From assembly GCF_006715635.1 (NCBI RefSeq), contig NZ_VFNP01000001.1, forward strand, positions 2,542,001 through 2,606,000: DNA of 64,000 nucleotides. Direction: 5' to 3'. Below, piece by piece: positions 16,944 through 24,895 of the stretch. The DNA comes from Streptomyces sp. SLBN-118 (GTDB lineage: Bacteria; Actinomycetota; Actinomycetes; Streptomycetales; Streptomycetaceae). Numbering within the stretch: position 1 is the first letter of the stretch; every line of letters begins with the position of its first letter. The position numbers and the translations under genes were made by a program. The notes beneath the pieces were generated by a model, which saw only the letters and a program-made list of their open reading frames with translations, did not search any database and was not told where the DNA came from.

Positions 16944-18059
16944 ATGGGTGAGGCAAAGGGCGGGCGCAACGCCCAACTCAAGCACACCGGGCTGCGGCCC
17001 GGCTGGACCACCGGCGCATGTGCGACCGCGGCCACGACCGCCGCGTACACGGCGCTACTGACCGGCGACTTTCCCGATCCTGTGACGATCACGCTGCCCA
17101 AGGGGCAGACGCCGTCGTTCGCGCTCGCGGCGGAGTCGCTGGCGGACGGAAGGGCCATGGCGGGCATCGTCAAGGACGCGGGCGACGACCCGGACGTCAC
17201 GCACGGCGCGATGGTCCGAGCGACGGTACGGGTGCTTCCGAGCGGTTCGGGCGTGGTCTTCGCGGCCGGGCCGGGCGTCGGGACGATCACCCGGCCCGGG
17301 CTGCCGCTCGACGTCGGCGAGCCCGCGATCAACCCCGTGCCGCGGCAGATGATGCGCGAGCATGTCGCGCTCGTCGCCGGACGGTACGGCGGGACGGGCG
17401 ACGTGGAGATCACGGTCTGCGTCGACCACGGCGAGGAGATCGCGCGCTCGACCTGGAACCCCCGGCTCGGGATTCTGGGCGGTCTGTCCATCCTGGGAAC
17501 GACCGGCATCGTCGTGCCGTACTCCTGCTCAGCCTGGATCGACTCGATCCGGCGCGGGGTGGATGTCGCCCGGGCGGCGGGGCGCACACATGTCGCGGGC
17601 TGTACGGGGTCGACGTCCGAGAAGACGGTCGTCACGGAGTACGGCCTCCCGGAGGACGCGCTGCTGGACATGGGGGACTTCGCGGGAGCGGTACTGAAGT
17701 ACGTGCGGCGGCACCCGGTGGACCGGCTGACCATCTGTGGCGGGTTCGCCAAACTGTCGAAGCTGGCGGCGGGGCATCTGGATCTGCACTCGGCACGCTC
17801 TCAGGTCGACAAGGGCTTCCTGGCAAACCTGGCCCGGGCGGGCGGCGCGGACGAGTCCCTCGCGGCGGCCGTCTCCACGGCGAACACGGGCCTGGCGGCG
17901 CTCCAGTTGTGCGCGGCGGCGGGCGTCCCGCTGGGCGACCTGGTGGCGGTCGCGGCCCGGGACGAGGCGCGGGAGGTGCTGCGGGGTGCGCCGGTGGTGG
18001 TGGACGTGATCTGCATCGACCGCGCGGGGGTGGTGGTGGGCCGCAGCGGTCCGCGGTAG
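16944..18059 (+). CDS. cbiD: cobalt-precorrin-5B C1-methyltransferase CbiD
   Basis: 371-residue CbiD family protein that methylates C1 with loss of the extruded two-carbon unit, the job done by CobF in the classical aerobic route. Motifs: LRPGWTTGACATAATTAAYTAL at the start, ITRPGLPLDVGEPAINPVPR, LGILGGLSILGTTGIV and the C-terminal VSTANTGLAAL. The ATG at 16944 follows GGTCCG-type sequence without a strong ribosome site. It occurs beside aerobic genes (cobG, cobN), as in other streptomycetes. Confidence 0.95.
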   Translation: MGEAKGGRNAQLKHTGLRPGWTTGACATAATTAAYTALLTGDFPDPVTITLPKGQTPSFALAAESLADGRAMAGIVKDAGDDPDVTHGAMVRATVRVLPSGSGVVFAAGPGVGTITRPGLPLDVGEPAINPVPRQMMREHVALVAGRYGGTGDVEITVCVDHGEEIARSTWNPRLGILGGLSILGTTGIVVPYSCSAWIDSIRRGVDVARAAGRTHVAGCTGSTSEKTVVTEYGLPEDALLDMGDFAGAVLKYVRRHPVDRLTICGGFAKLSKLAAGHLDLHSARSQVDKGFLANLARAGGADESLAAAVSTANTGLAALQLCAAAGVPLGDLVAVAARDEAREVLRGAPVVVDVICIDRAGVVVGRSGPR

Positions 18060-18070
18060 TTGGCCCGGGC

Positions 18071-18165
18071 CCGTCTGTCCGGAAACGCCGGTCGGGCTTG
18101 GGTGTTGCCGCCGACGGCACGGTGGTCAGGTGTGTCCGTCCTCAAACGCCGGACGGGCTGAAATG
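18071..18165. repeat. intergenic REP-like repeats
   Basis: Two related copies of a GTCCG...AACGCCGG(A/T)CGGGCTTG/GA element: GTCCGGAAACGCCGGTCGGGCTTG near 18077 and CCTCAAACGCCGGACGGGCTGA near 18142. Such GCCGG-CGGGCTGA units are dispersed between genes in Streptomyces chromosomes. Here they fill the space between the cbiD and TetR gene ends. Confidence 0.55.
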
Positions 18166-18209
18166 CCGCCCCCCCATCCGCGGGGTGGGGAAAGCGCCCC
18201 GCGCAACGG

Positions 18210-18779
18210 CTACCCCCGTCGCAGCAGCGTGTCCATCATCGACTCCACATACGCCCCCCGCTCAACCCCCACCGGCAGCGCCTGCGGCACCGCGTGGCTC
18301 AGCTGGGTGTGACCCAGATAGCTCGTGTACGCGAGCAGCCCCCGCCGCTGCGCCTCCGGCGCTCCGAAGCCCAACTCCTCGAAGAGCTGCGCCACATAGC
18401 CCACACGCCGCTTCGTCACCCGTTCGAGCACGCGGGCCACCTGGGGATGGTCGGCCGTGGCGAGCAGCGACATCTCCAGGGGATCCTCGGCCGCCGTCGC
18501 GATCGCTTTCGTCAAGAGCGTGCGCAGCCGCCGCTCCGGGTCCGGCTCGGTCTCCATCTCGGTGATGATCTGCTCGGTGTGGATCTCCTCCCACCGCCCG
18601 AGCGCGGCTTCGATCAGCGCGTCACGGTTCGTGAAGTGCCAGTAGAAGCTGCCCTTCGTCGTGCCGAGCCGCGCGGCGAGCGGCTCCACGGCGACGGCGG
18701 CGAGCCCGCCTTCCCCGATGGCGGCAAGTGCCGCGTCGGCCCAGTCGTGTGCCGTGAGTCTCTTGCGTGCCCGCGCCAT
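18210..18779 (-). CDS. TetR-family repressor
   Basis: About 189-residue repressor. The N-terminal helix-turn-helix spans residues 5-50 (GEGGLAAVAVEPLAARLGTTKGSFYWHFTNRDALIEAAL), the standard TetR recognition pattern; the C-terminal ligand domain is diverse. The ATG at 18779 is chosen; one two codons upstream (18785) is possible and lies inside the adjacent operator repeat. It is divergent from the SRPBCC-like gene, and paired palindromes lie between them, so it most likely represses that gene and itself. The ligand is unknown. Confidence 0.9.
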   Translation of the reverse strand: MARARKRLTAHDWADAALAAIGEGGLAAVAVEPLAARLGTTKGSFYWHFTNRDALIEAALGRWEEIHTEQIITEMETEPDPERRLRTLLTKAIATAAEDPLEMSLLATADHPQVARVLERVTKRRVGYVAQLFEELGFGAPEAQRRGLLAYTSYLGHTQLSHAVPQALPVGVERGAYVESMMDTLLRRG

Positions 18780-18782
18780 GTC

Positions 18783-18821
18783 CATACGCTACCGTACGGA
18801 AAAACATACGCCACCGTATGG
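18783..18821. promoter_or_regulatory. paired TetR operator
   Basis: Two tandem copies, CATACGCTACCGTACGG (18783) and CATACGCCACCGTATGG (18805), repeat at 22-bp distance. Each is an inverted repeat (CATACG/CGTATG). They lie between the divergent TetR and SRPBCC-like genes, and the first touches the TetR start. Confidence 0.75.
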
Positions 18822-18830
18822 AGGTGCGTG

Positions 18831-19721
18831 ATGCGCACAGTGCGGAACGTTCACGAACGACACATCGCGGCGCCGGCGGAAGTGGTCGGCGCTCTGCTCG
18901 ACCGCGTCTCGTCCCCGGACGACCCGCTCAGCCCCAGCCCCGTCTGGCCGCCCATCCGTTTCGATCGTCCCCTGGGCGTCGGCGCCGACGGCGGCCACGG
19001 CTTCGTCCGCTACTCGGTCGGCGCGTACGACCCCGGCCGCAGCATCCGCTTCGACTTCGCCCCGCCCTCCAACGGCTTCCACACCCTCTCGACTCAGCCG
19101 CTGGACTCGGGCGGCTGCCGGGTCAGCCATGTCCTCGAACAGCAACAGGGCCTCAAGTCCTGGCTGCTGTGGACACTGGTGATCCGCCCCCTGCACGACA
19201 CCATGATCGAAGAGCTCTTCGACAACATCGAGCGCGCCGCCACCCCCGGCACCCTCACCCGGCCCTACCGCTGGTCCCGCCGGGCCCGCCTCATGCACCG
19301 CCTCGTCACGGCCCGGCCGAAGGCGACAGCAGTTCCGGCCGGAGCCGAACTGGCCAACCGGGCCTTCGCCACACCGGACTTCGCGGACGCGTGCGCGATC
19401 CCCCTGGCGCCGGGAATGCCGCGCGACCCGCACGCCTGGCGCGATGTCCTCCCGTTCGAGATCCAGGCGACTGCCCCCAACGAGCTGCTGCTCGGCGAGG
19501 ACGCCGGCCACCTCGACTTCCGCGCCTCGGTCCTGATAGCCGACGACACGGTCACACTCACCACCGTCGTCAGGACCCACAACTGGCGCGGCAGGCTCTA
19601 CTTCGCGGTGATCCGCCGCTTCCACCCGCCCATCGCCCGCCGGATGCTCCGCCGCGCCTACCGCCGCCTTGTCTTCGCGGCGCCTGTGGCCCCGCTACGT
19701 GCGCAAACGCCCGCCCAGTAG
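18831..19721 (+). CDS. SRPBCC/DUF2867-like protein
   Basis: 296-residue soluble protein. The first half (residues 5-140) resembles a SRPBCC lipid-binding fold: ERHIAAPAEVVGALLDRVSS at the start, FDFAPPSNGFHTLST and VLEQQQGLKSWLLWTLVIRPLHDTMIEELFDN. The second half (from about 185) resembles DUF2867: HAWRDVLPFEIQATAPNELLLGEDAGHLDF, then VRTHNWRGRLYFAVIRRFHPPIARRML. Both folds bind hydrophobic ligands in general; the substrate here is not known. It is controlled by the adjacent TetR repressor through the paired operator. It separates cbiD from cobL but shows no cobalamin feature. Confidence 0.7.
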   Translation: MRTVRNVHERHIAAPAEVVGALLDRVSSPDDPLSPSPVWPPIRFDRPLGVGADGGHGFVRYSVGAYDPGRSIRFDFAPPSNGFHTLSTQPLDSGGCRVSHVLEQQQGLKSWLLWTLVIRPLHDTMIEELFDNIERAATPGTLTRPYRWSRRARLMHRLVTARPKATAVPAGAELANRAFATPDFADACAIPLAPGMPRDPHAWRDVLPFEIQATAPNELLLGEDAGHLDFRASVLIADDTVTLTTVVRTHNWRGRLYFAVIRRFHPPIARRMLRRAYRRLVFAAPVAPLRAQTPAQ

Positions 19722-19762
19722 AGTGCGCCTTCGAGCTCTCCCCGTACCCGAGGTGTCCCTCC

Positions 19763-21004
19763 GTGAGTCCCGCTTCCCCCACCGCACCGGCCGTCACCGT
19801 CGTCGGGATCGGAGCCGACGGCTGGGACGGACTCCCCGCCACCTCGCAGCGCGCCCTGCTGGACGCCGACGTCGTGATCGGCGGACCGCGGCATCTGGAA
19901 CTCCTGCCCCCCGCCTGCACGGGCGAGCGGGTGGCCTGGCCGTCGCCGCTGCGGCCCGCCGTGCCCGGGCTGCTCGCGGCCCACACCGGGCGCCGCGTCG
20001 CGGTGCTCGCGAGCGGCGATCCCATGTACTACGGCATCGGCCGGGCACTCACCGACGTACTCGGCCCCGGCGTCCCGCATGTCCTGCCGCACCCCTCGTC
20101 GGTGTCGTACGCCTGCGCCCGCCTCGGCTGGCCGCTGGAGGACACCGAGGTCGTCACGCTGGTGGGAAGGCCCACCGCTCAGCTCGGCGCGGCCCTGCAC
20201 GACGGGCGGCGGCTGCTCGTCCTCAGCGCGGGAGCAGCGACCCCGGGCGAGGTCGCCGCCTTCCTGCGCGAGCAGGGTTTCGGGCCGAGCCGGATGCGGG
20301 TCCTCGAACAGCTCGGCGGGGAGCGCGAAGACCAGGCCGAGGGCACGGCCGGGACATGGGACCGCCCGCCCGGCGACCCGCTGAACGTCATCGCCGTCGA
20401 GTGCCGCCGCGCGCCCGGCAGTCTGCGCCTCGGCGCCGTACCGGGCCTTCCGGACGACGCGTACGAACACGACGGCCAGCTCACCAAACGCCATGTGCGC
20501 GCCGCGACCCTCGGCGCGCTCGCGCCAGCGCCCGGCGAGCTGCTGTGGGACGTCGGCGGCGGCTCCGGCTCCATCGCGGTGGAGTGGATGCGTACGCACC
20601 GGTCGTGCCGGGCCGTCACCGTCGAACGCGACGCGGCGCGCGCCGTCCGCATCGCCCTCAACGCCGAGCGGCTCGGTGTGCCCGGCCTGCGCGTGGTCAC
20701 CGGCGCCGCACCCGAGGCGCTCGCTCAACTCCCCGCACCGGACGCCGTGTTCGTCGGCGGCGGGCTGACCGTGCCCGGCCTGCTCGACGCGTGCTGGGAG
20801 GCGCTGCCCGCGGGCGGCCGCCTCGTCGCCAACACCGTCACCCTGGAGTCCGAGGCGCTGCTCGCCGACCGGTACCGCCGCCACGGCGGCGAGCTGGTAC
20901 GCCTCGCGGTGGCGCATGCCGTCCCCGTGGGCGGCTTCACCGGCTGGCGGCAGGCGATGCCGGTCACCCAGTGGTCCGTCACCAAAACAGGAGATCAACG
21001 ATGA
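19763..21004 (+). CDS. cobL: precorrin-6B C5,15-methyltransferase (decarboxylating)
   Basis: 413-residue bifunctional enzyme. Residues 1-205 are the CbiE-like tetrapyrrole methylase (TVVGIGADGWDGLPATSQRAL, VAVLASGDPMYYGIGRALTD, LPHPSSVSYACARLGWP). Residues 215-413 are the CbiT-like domain, which methylates C15 and decarboxylates the C12 acetate, with the SAM loop LLWDVGGGSGSIAVEW. The GTG at 19763 (VSPASPTAPAVTVVG) fits the family start. The stop overlaps the cobM ATG by 4 nt, so the two are co-translated. Confidence 0.95.
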   Translation: MSPASPTAPAVTVVGIGADGWDGLPATSQRALLDADVVIGGPRHLELLPPACTGERVAWPSPLRPAVPGLLAAHTGRRVAVLASGDPMYYGIGRALTDVLGPGVPHVLPHPSSVSYACARLGWPLEDTEVVTLVGRPTAQLGAALHDGRRLLVLSAGAATPGEVAAFLREQGFGPSRMRVLEQLGGEREDQAEGTAGTWDRPPGDPLNVIAVECRRAPGSLRLGAVPGLPDDAYEHDGQLTKRHVRAATLGALAPAPGELLWDVGGGSGSIAVEWMRTHRSCRAVTVERDAARAVRIALNAERLGVPGLRVVTGAAPEALAQLPAPDAVFVGGGLTVPGLLDACWEALPAGGRLVANTVTLESEALLADRYRRHGGELVRLAVAHAVPVGGFTGWRQAMPVTQWSVTKTGDQR

Positions 21005-21780
21005 CCGTGTACTTCATCGGCGCCGGCCCCGGTGCCGCCGACCTGATCACGGTGCGCGGCGCCCGTACGCTCGCCTCCTGCCAGGTCTGCCTGTACGCGG
21101 GCAGCCTCGTTCCGCGTGAACTCCTCGCCGAATGCCCGCCGGACGCGCGCCTGGTGGACACGGCACAGCTCAACCTGGACGAGATCACGGCCCAGTTGAT
21201 CCGCTCCCACGAGGCGGGTCACGACGTGGCCCGGCTGCACTCCGGCGACCCGTCCGTCTTCAGCGCCGTCGCCGAACAGATGCGGCGCCTGGACGCCGCG
21301 GGCGTGCCGTACGAGGTCGTGCCGGGCGTTCCGGCCTTCGCCGCGGCCGCGGCCGCTCTGAAGCGGGAGCTGACCGTCCCGACCGTCGGCCAGACCGTCA
21401 TCCTCACCCGGATCGCCAACCGCGCGACGGCCATGCCCGAGGGCGAGGACCTGGCGACGCTCGGCCGCAGCGGCGCGCTGATCGTGCTGCACCTGGCCGC
21501 GCGGTACGTGGACCGCGTGGTCGAGGAGCTGGAGCCGCACTACGGCTCCGACTGCCCCGCGGCGGTGGTCGCGATGGCGAGCCGCCCCGACGAACTGATC
21601 CTGCGCGGAACGCTCGCGGACATCGCGGACCAGGTGAAGTCGGCGGGGGTCCTGCGCACGGCGGTGATCATGGTGGGACGGACGCTGGGGGCGTCGCAGT
21701 TCCGCGACAGCCATTTGTACTCGCGTGACCGTGAGAGGCACGAGCCGTGCGCGCCGGTACCGGGGGCACCCGTGGCGTGA
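21001..21780 (+). CDS. cobM: precorrin-4 C11-methyltransferase
   Basis: 259-residue SAM-dependent methylase adding the C11 methyl to precorrin-4. It has the family start VYFIGAGPGAADLITVRGAR, then VCLYAGSLVPRELL, VARLHSGDPSVFSAVAEQ, VVPGVPAFAAAAAALKRELTVP and VILTRIANRATAMPEGEDL. Its ATG overlaps the cobL stop (ATGA). It is the last cobalamin gene of this block. Confidence 0.96.
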   Translation: MTVYFIGAGPGAADLITVRGARTLASCQVCLYAGSLVPRELLAECPPDARLVDTAQLNLDEITAQLIRSHEAGHDVARLHSGDPSVFSAVAEQMRRLDAAGVPYEVVPGVPAFAAAAAALKRELTVPTVGQTVILTRIANRATAMPEGEDLATLGRSGALIVLHLAARYVDRVVEELEPHYGSDCPAAVVAMASRPDELILRGTLADIADQVKSAGVLRTAVIMVGRTLGASQFRDSHLYSRDRERHEPCAPVPGAPVA

Positions 21781-22092
21781 GGGGGGTTCGCCCCGGCCCC
21801 GCCCTCCCTCTGCCGTCTGGCGGCCGTGGGAGGCGCCCATCCCGAACCGGGGTTGCGCCCGTTTCGCTTTCCTAGTGGCGGATACCGCCTCACCTGCGAA
21901 ACGGACGGAGTCCCCCAACTGTCTGCGGAGGAAGGCAGTCGAGGGGCGCGGTGTCAGTGCCTGCGCCGCCGGACGGGGGCACGGGTGGCAGCGCTGCGCC
22001 GCCACCACAGGCCCCGGCAGGCCATAGTTCGTGACCTGACGCACAGCCGCATTCCGGCGTGTCCGCAATGGGGCAGACGCGACCGTGCGGGG
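21781..22092. other. gene-free stretch with a nested hairpin
   Basis: 312 bp between cobM and the convergent NIPSNAP gene. No coding frame with a family start or codon bias was found. The one clear feature is a nested inverted repeat at 21860-21903: outer arms CGTTTCGC/GCGAAACG (8 bp, perfect) enclose an inner GGCGG-ATA-CCGCC hairpin. It may end cobM transcription. Confidence 0.5.
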
Positions 22093-22641
22093 CTACGTCG
22101 TCACGGGTTCCAGCCGTAGCAGCCGGGGCGGCCAGGGTGGTGGCTCGGCCGGGCCGAACCAGACCCGGAGGTCCTCCCCCGTGCGGACGGGCAGTTGGGG
22201 GTAGTCGTTTTCGGCGTGCTCGGTGCGGTGCAGCGCATGACCCGGTACCAGGTGCCGGGCGGCGTACGCGTCGAAGGCAGCCGCGCCGGACGGCCGGCAG
22301 ACGGACGCGACCACCCCGCGGGTGCCCGGCTCCGATGCGAAGCCCGGGCCGCGCAGCAGCAGGACGTCGTCGCTGTCGATCATGGTGGCGTTGGCCGCGT
22401 CGCGGTGCTCCCGCCAGACCGGGCCGGTGTAGAACGCCTCCAGCGAGCGCCGGCGGTGCGTCATGTCGGGGAACGCGCGTAGCCAGACGAAGCGGTCGGG
22501 GTCGTCAAGGTCACGGAACCGGCCGCCGACGGTGATGCCGACCGCCTGCTGGCCGGTCACGAACTCGCGCTCGAACAGCTCGATCAGCGTCTCCCGGGTG
22601 CCGGGATGCAGCGTGTACTGCCGGAGTTCGACGATGCTCAT
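22093..22641 (-). CDS. NIPSNAP-family protein
   Basis: 182-residue protein with two dimeric alpha/beta-barrel-like NIPSNAP segments. It begins MSIVELRQYTLHPGTRETLIELFEREF, the family start, and contains FVWLRAFPDMTHRRRSLEAFYTGPVWREHRDAANATM. It is soluble, with no signal peptide. The precise role is unknown; bacterial relatives often accompany small-molecule metabolism. Its ATG overlaps the TGA of a 30-codon upstream relic, so translation is probably coupled to it. A WYL-type operator lies between this unit and the divergent regulator. Confidence 0.88.
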   Translation of the reverse strand: MSIVELRQYTLHPGTRETLIELFEREFVTGQQAVGITVGGRFRDLDDPDRFVWLRAFPDMTHRRRSLEAFYTGPVWREHRDAANATMIDSDDVLLLRGPGFASEPGTRGVVASVCRPSGAAAFDAYAARHLVPGHALHRTEHAENDYPQLPVRTGEDLRVWFGPAEPPPWPPRLLRLEPVTT

Positions 22642-22730
22642 GCGGTGGCCGCCCCGGTGCGGGTGAGCGGTGCGGTGAGACGGCGATTGGCCACGTCCCA
22701 GGAGCCGTGCAGGAAGTCGAAGTCGTCCAT
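22638..22730 (-). pseudogene. 30-codon N-terminal relic coupled to the NIPSNAP gene
   Basis: A short frame MDDFDFLHGSWDVANRRLTA runs 30 codons to a TGA that overlaps the NIPSNAP ATG. The FDFLHGSW-V-NRRLT start matches a longer actinobacterial family of roughly 150 residues, so the rest was probably deleted, leaving the start as a leader ORF. It now begins the operon behind the WYL operator. Confidence 0.5.
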
Positions 22731-22754
22731 ACCCCGCAGACTAGGGACACTCCC

Positions 22755-22771
22755 CTGACATCCGCTGTCAG
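22755..22771. promoter_or_regulatory. operator between NIPSNAP and WYL genes
   Basis: Perfect inverted repeat CTGACA-TCCGC-TGTCAG, the TGACA/TGTCA type common for DeoR/WYL regulators, 15 bp before the WYL gene start and 25 bp before the relic start. Confidence 0.7.
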
Positions 22772-22786
22772 TGGATACTGAGCGGA

Positions 22787-23716
22787 ATGCGCGCGAGCCG
22801 ACTGGTCACCCTGCTGCTGCTGCTCCAGAACCGGGGCCGGATGACAGCCCAGCAGCTGGCCGAGGAACTGGAGGTCTCCGTCCGTACGGTCTACCGGGAC
22901 GTCGAGGCGCTCGGCGCCGCCGGTATCCCGCTGTACGGCCACGCGGGACACGCGGGCGGCTACCGGCTGATCGACGGCTACCGGACCCGCCTCACCGGGC
23001 TGGCCGCCGATGAGGCGCAGGCCGCGTTCCTCGCCGCGCTCCCCGGCGCCGACGCCGAGCTCGGCCTCGGCGAGGCGCTCGCCACCGCCCAACTCAAGCT
23101 GCGGGCCGCCCTTCCGGCGGAGCTGCGTGAGCACGCCGGGCGGATCCAGGAACGCTTCCTGCTCGACGCCCCCGGCTGGTACGGCGACGCCGACCGTACG
23201 CCTCACCTGGCCGCGGTGGCCGCCGCGGTGTGGGCGCGGCGGGCGGTGGTCCTGCGGTACCGGCGCTGGCGGGCGCCGGAGGAGATCGAGCGGCGGGTGG
23301 AGCCGTACGGCCTCGTACTCAAGGCCGGCCGCTGGTACCTGGTCGCCGGCGGGCCGTCCGGGACCCGCACCTACCGGGTCGACCAGATCGGCGAACTCCG
23401 GTCTCTGGAAGAAGAGTTCGCCGTACCGGACGGGTTCGGCCTGGCCGCGCACTGGAACAGTTATCTGGCCGACTTCCGAGTCCGGCTCCACACCGGGGAG
23501 GCCCTGGTACGGCTCACCCCGGAGGGCGCCCGCCGCCTCGGCGTGACGCCCAAGGGTCACGGATGGACGCAGACCCGGGTGCCCATCGAATCGATCGACC
23601 ACGCCCACGGAGAGTTCCTGCGGCTGGGCACCGACGTCGAGGTCATTGAACCGGCCGAACTCCGCGACCGCATCGCCGAGACGGTACGGACCTTGGCCAC
23701 CCGCTACGAGGGATGA
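22787..23716 (+). CDS. WYL-domain transcriptional regulator
   Basis: 309-residue regulator of the YafY type. Residues 3-60 form a winged helix (RMTAQQLAEELEVSVRTVYRDVEAL), residues 140-215 the WYL sensor domain (AVVLRYRRWRAPEEIERRVEPYGLVLKAGRWYLVAG), and the C-terminus carries the WCX-like extension. It is divergent from the NIPSNAP unit, with a 17-bp operator between, so it probably controls both. The ligand is unknown. Confidence 0.92.
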   Translation: MRASRLVTLLLLLQNRGRMTAQQLAEELEVSVRTVYRDVEALGAAGIPLYGHAGHAGGYRLIDGYRTRLTGLAADEAQAAFLAALPGADAELGLGEALATAQLKLRAALPAELREHAGRIQERFLLDAPGWYGDADRTPHLAAVAAAVWARRAVVLRYRRWRAPEEIERRVEPYGLVLKAGRWYLVAGGPSGTRTYRVDQIGELRSLEEEFAVPDGFGLAAHWNSYLADFRVRLHTGEALVRLTPEGARRLGVTPKGHGWTQTRVPIESIDHAHGEFLRLGTDVEVIEPAELRDRIAETVRTLATRYEG

Positions 23717-23778
23717 CACGGAGATCTCCCGGCCGGAGCACCGGCCACATGCGTGCGAGCCCGCCGCAGGCGTACCCG

Positions 23779-24846
23779 TCAGGCCGAGGTGCGCTTCCTC
23801 GGGGTCGCCTTCTTCGGCGCGGACTTCTTCGCCGCTGCCGTCTTCTGCGCCGCTGCCGTCTTCTGCGCCGCCGCCGTCTTCTTCGTCGCGGACTTCTTCG
23901 TCGCCGCGGACTTCGCCGACTTCGCGCTCGTCGCCTTCTTTGCGGCCGTTTTCTTCGCCGCTGCCGACGTCGACTTCTTCGCACCCGCCGCCTTGGGCGC
24001 GCTCGCCGCCCGGTTGCGGCCCTTGATCGGCGTCACCCCCGCGACCTTCTCGCCGGCCCCGCCGGCCTCCCCGCGCGCCTCCTGCGCCGCCCGTACGCTG
24101 CCCTCCAGCGCCGCCATCAGGTCGATGACCTTCCCTTCGCCCTCGTCCGGGGCCGCCTCGGGCAGCACCCCGCCCTCCACCTTCGCGGCGATCAGCTGTT
24201 CCATCGCCGCGCGGTAGTCGTCGTGCAGCGACGACAGTTCGACCTCGCCGAGCGTGTTCATCAGGGCGTCGGCCAGGTCGAGTTCGGCCTCCCGGACCGT
24301 CACCTCGGTCTGCGGGGCCACGCCCTCCGGCCCGCGGATCTCGTCCGGCCAGAGCAGTCCGTGCATGGCGATCACTTCGTCGACGACGCGCAGCATGCCA
24401 AGCCGCTCACGCCCGCGCAGGGCGAATTTCGCGAGGGCGACCTTCTGGCTGCGCTTGAGCGCCTCCCGCAGCAGCGTGTACGGCTTCGTGGCGGGGACAC
24501 CGTTCGCCGACAGGTAGTACGCGGCGTCCATCTGAAGCGGGTCGATCGAGGACGCGGGCACGAACGCGACGATCTCGATCGTCTTCGCCGTGGGCAGCGG
24601 GAGGACCGCCAGGTCCTCGTCCGTGATCGGGATGAGCGATCCGTCCGCGTCCTCGAATCCCTTGCCGATCTCCGAGGCGGGCACTTCCTTCTCCTCCAGC
24701 TCGCAGACCTTGCGGTAGCGGATCCGGCCGCCGTCTTCGGTGTGGATCTGGCGGAAGGAGATGGAGTGGTTCTCGGTCGCGTTCATGAGCTTGACCGGGA
24801 TGCTGACCAGGCCGAAGGAGATCGCACCGTTCCAGATGGATCGCAC
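23779..24846 (-). CDS. ku: non-homologous end-joining protein Ku
   Basis: 355-residue bacterial Ku homodimer subunit that encircles broken DNA ends and recruits LigD-type enzymes. The Ku core covers residues 1-250 (MRSIWNGAISFGLVSIPVKL, RIRYRKVCELEEKEV, VIAMHGLLWPDEIR). The last 80 residues form a Lys/Ala-rich tail with repeated KKTAAAQKTAAAQ units and many AKK blocks, the known DNA-binding extension of actinobacterial Ku. It is divergent from the ligD-type polymerase and ligase genes, a classic end-joining pair. Confidence 0.96.
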   Translation of the reverse strand: MRSIWNGAISFGLVSIPVKLMNATENHSISFRQIHTEDGGRIRYRKVCELEEKEVPASEIGKGFEDADGSLIPITDEDLAVLPLPTAKTIEIVAFVPASSIDPLQMDAAYYLSANGVPATKPYTLLREALKRSQKVALAKFALRGRERLGMLRVVDEVIAMHGLLWPDEIRGPEGVAPQTEVTVREAELDLADALMNTLGEVELSSLHDDYRAAMEQLIAAKVEGGVLPEAAPDEGEGKVIDLMAALEGSVRAAQEARGEAGGAGEKVAGVTPIKGRNRAASAPKAAGAKKSTSAAAKKTAAKKATSAKSAKSAATKKSATKKTAAAQKTAAAQKTAAAKKSAPKKATPRKRTSA

Positions 24847-24895
24847 GTTTAATCCCTTTCATCCGAAATTTCAGGAATCGTGGGATTCTCATCGT

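Noticed and set aside
23800..23960. Short repeats that could be a CRISPR
   Set aside because: They are in-frame codon repeats of the Ku tail (AKK/KTAAAQ), without spacers.
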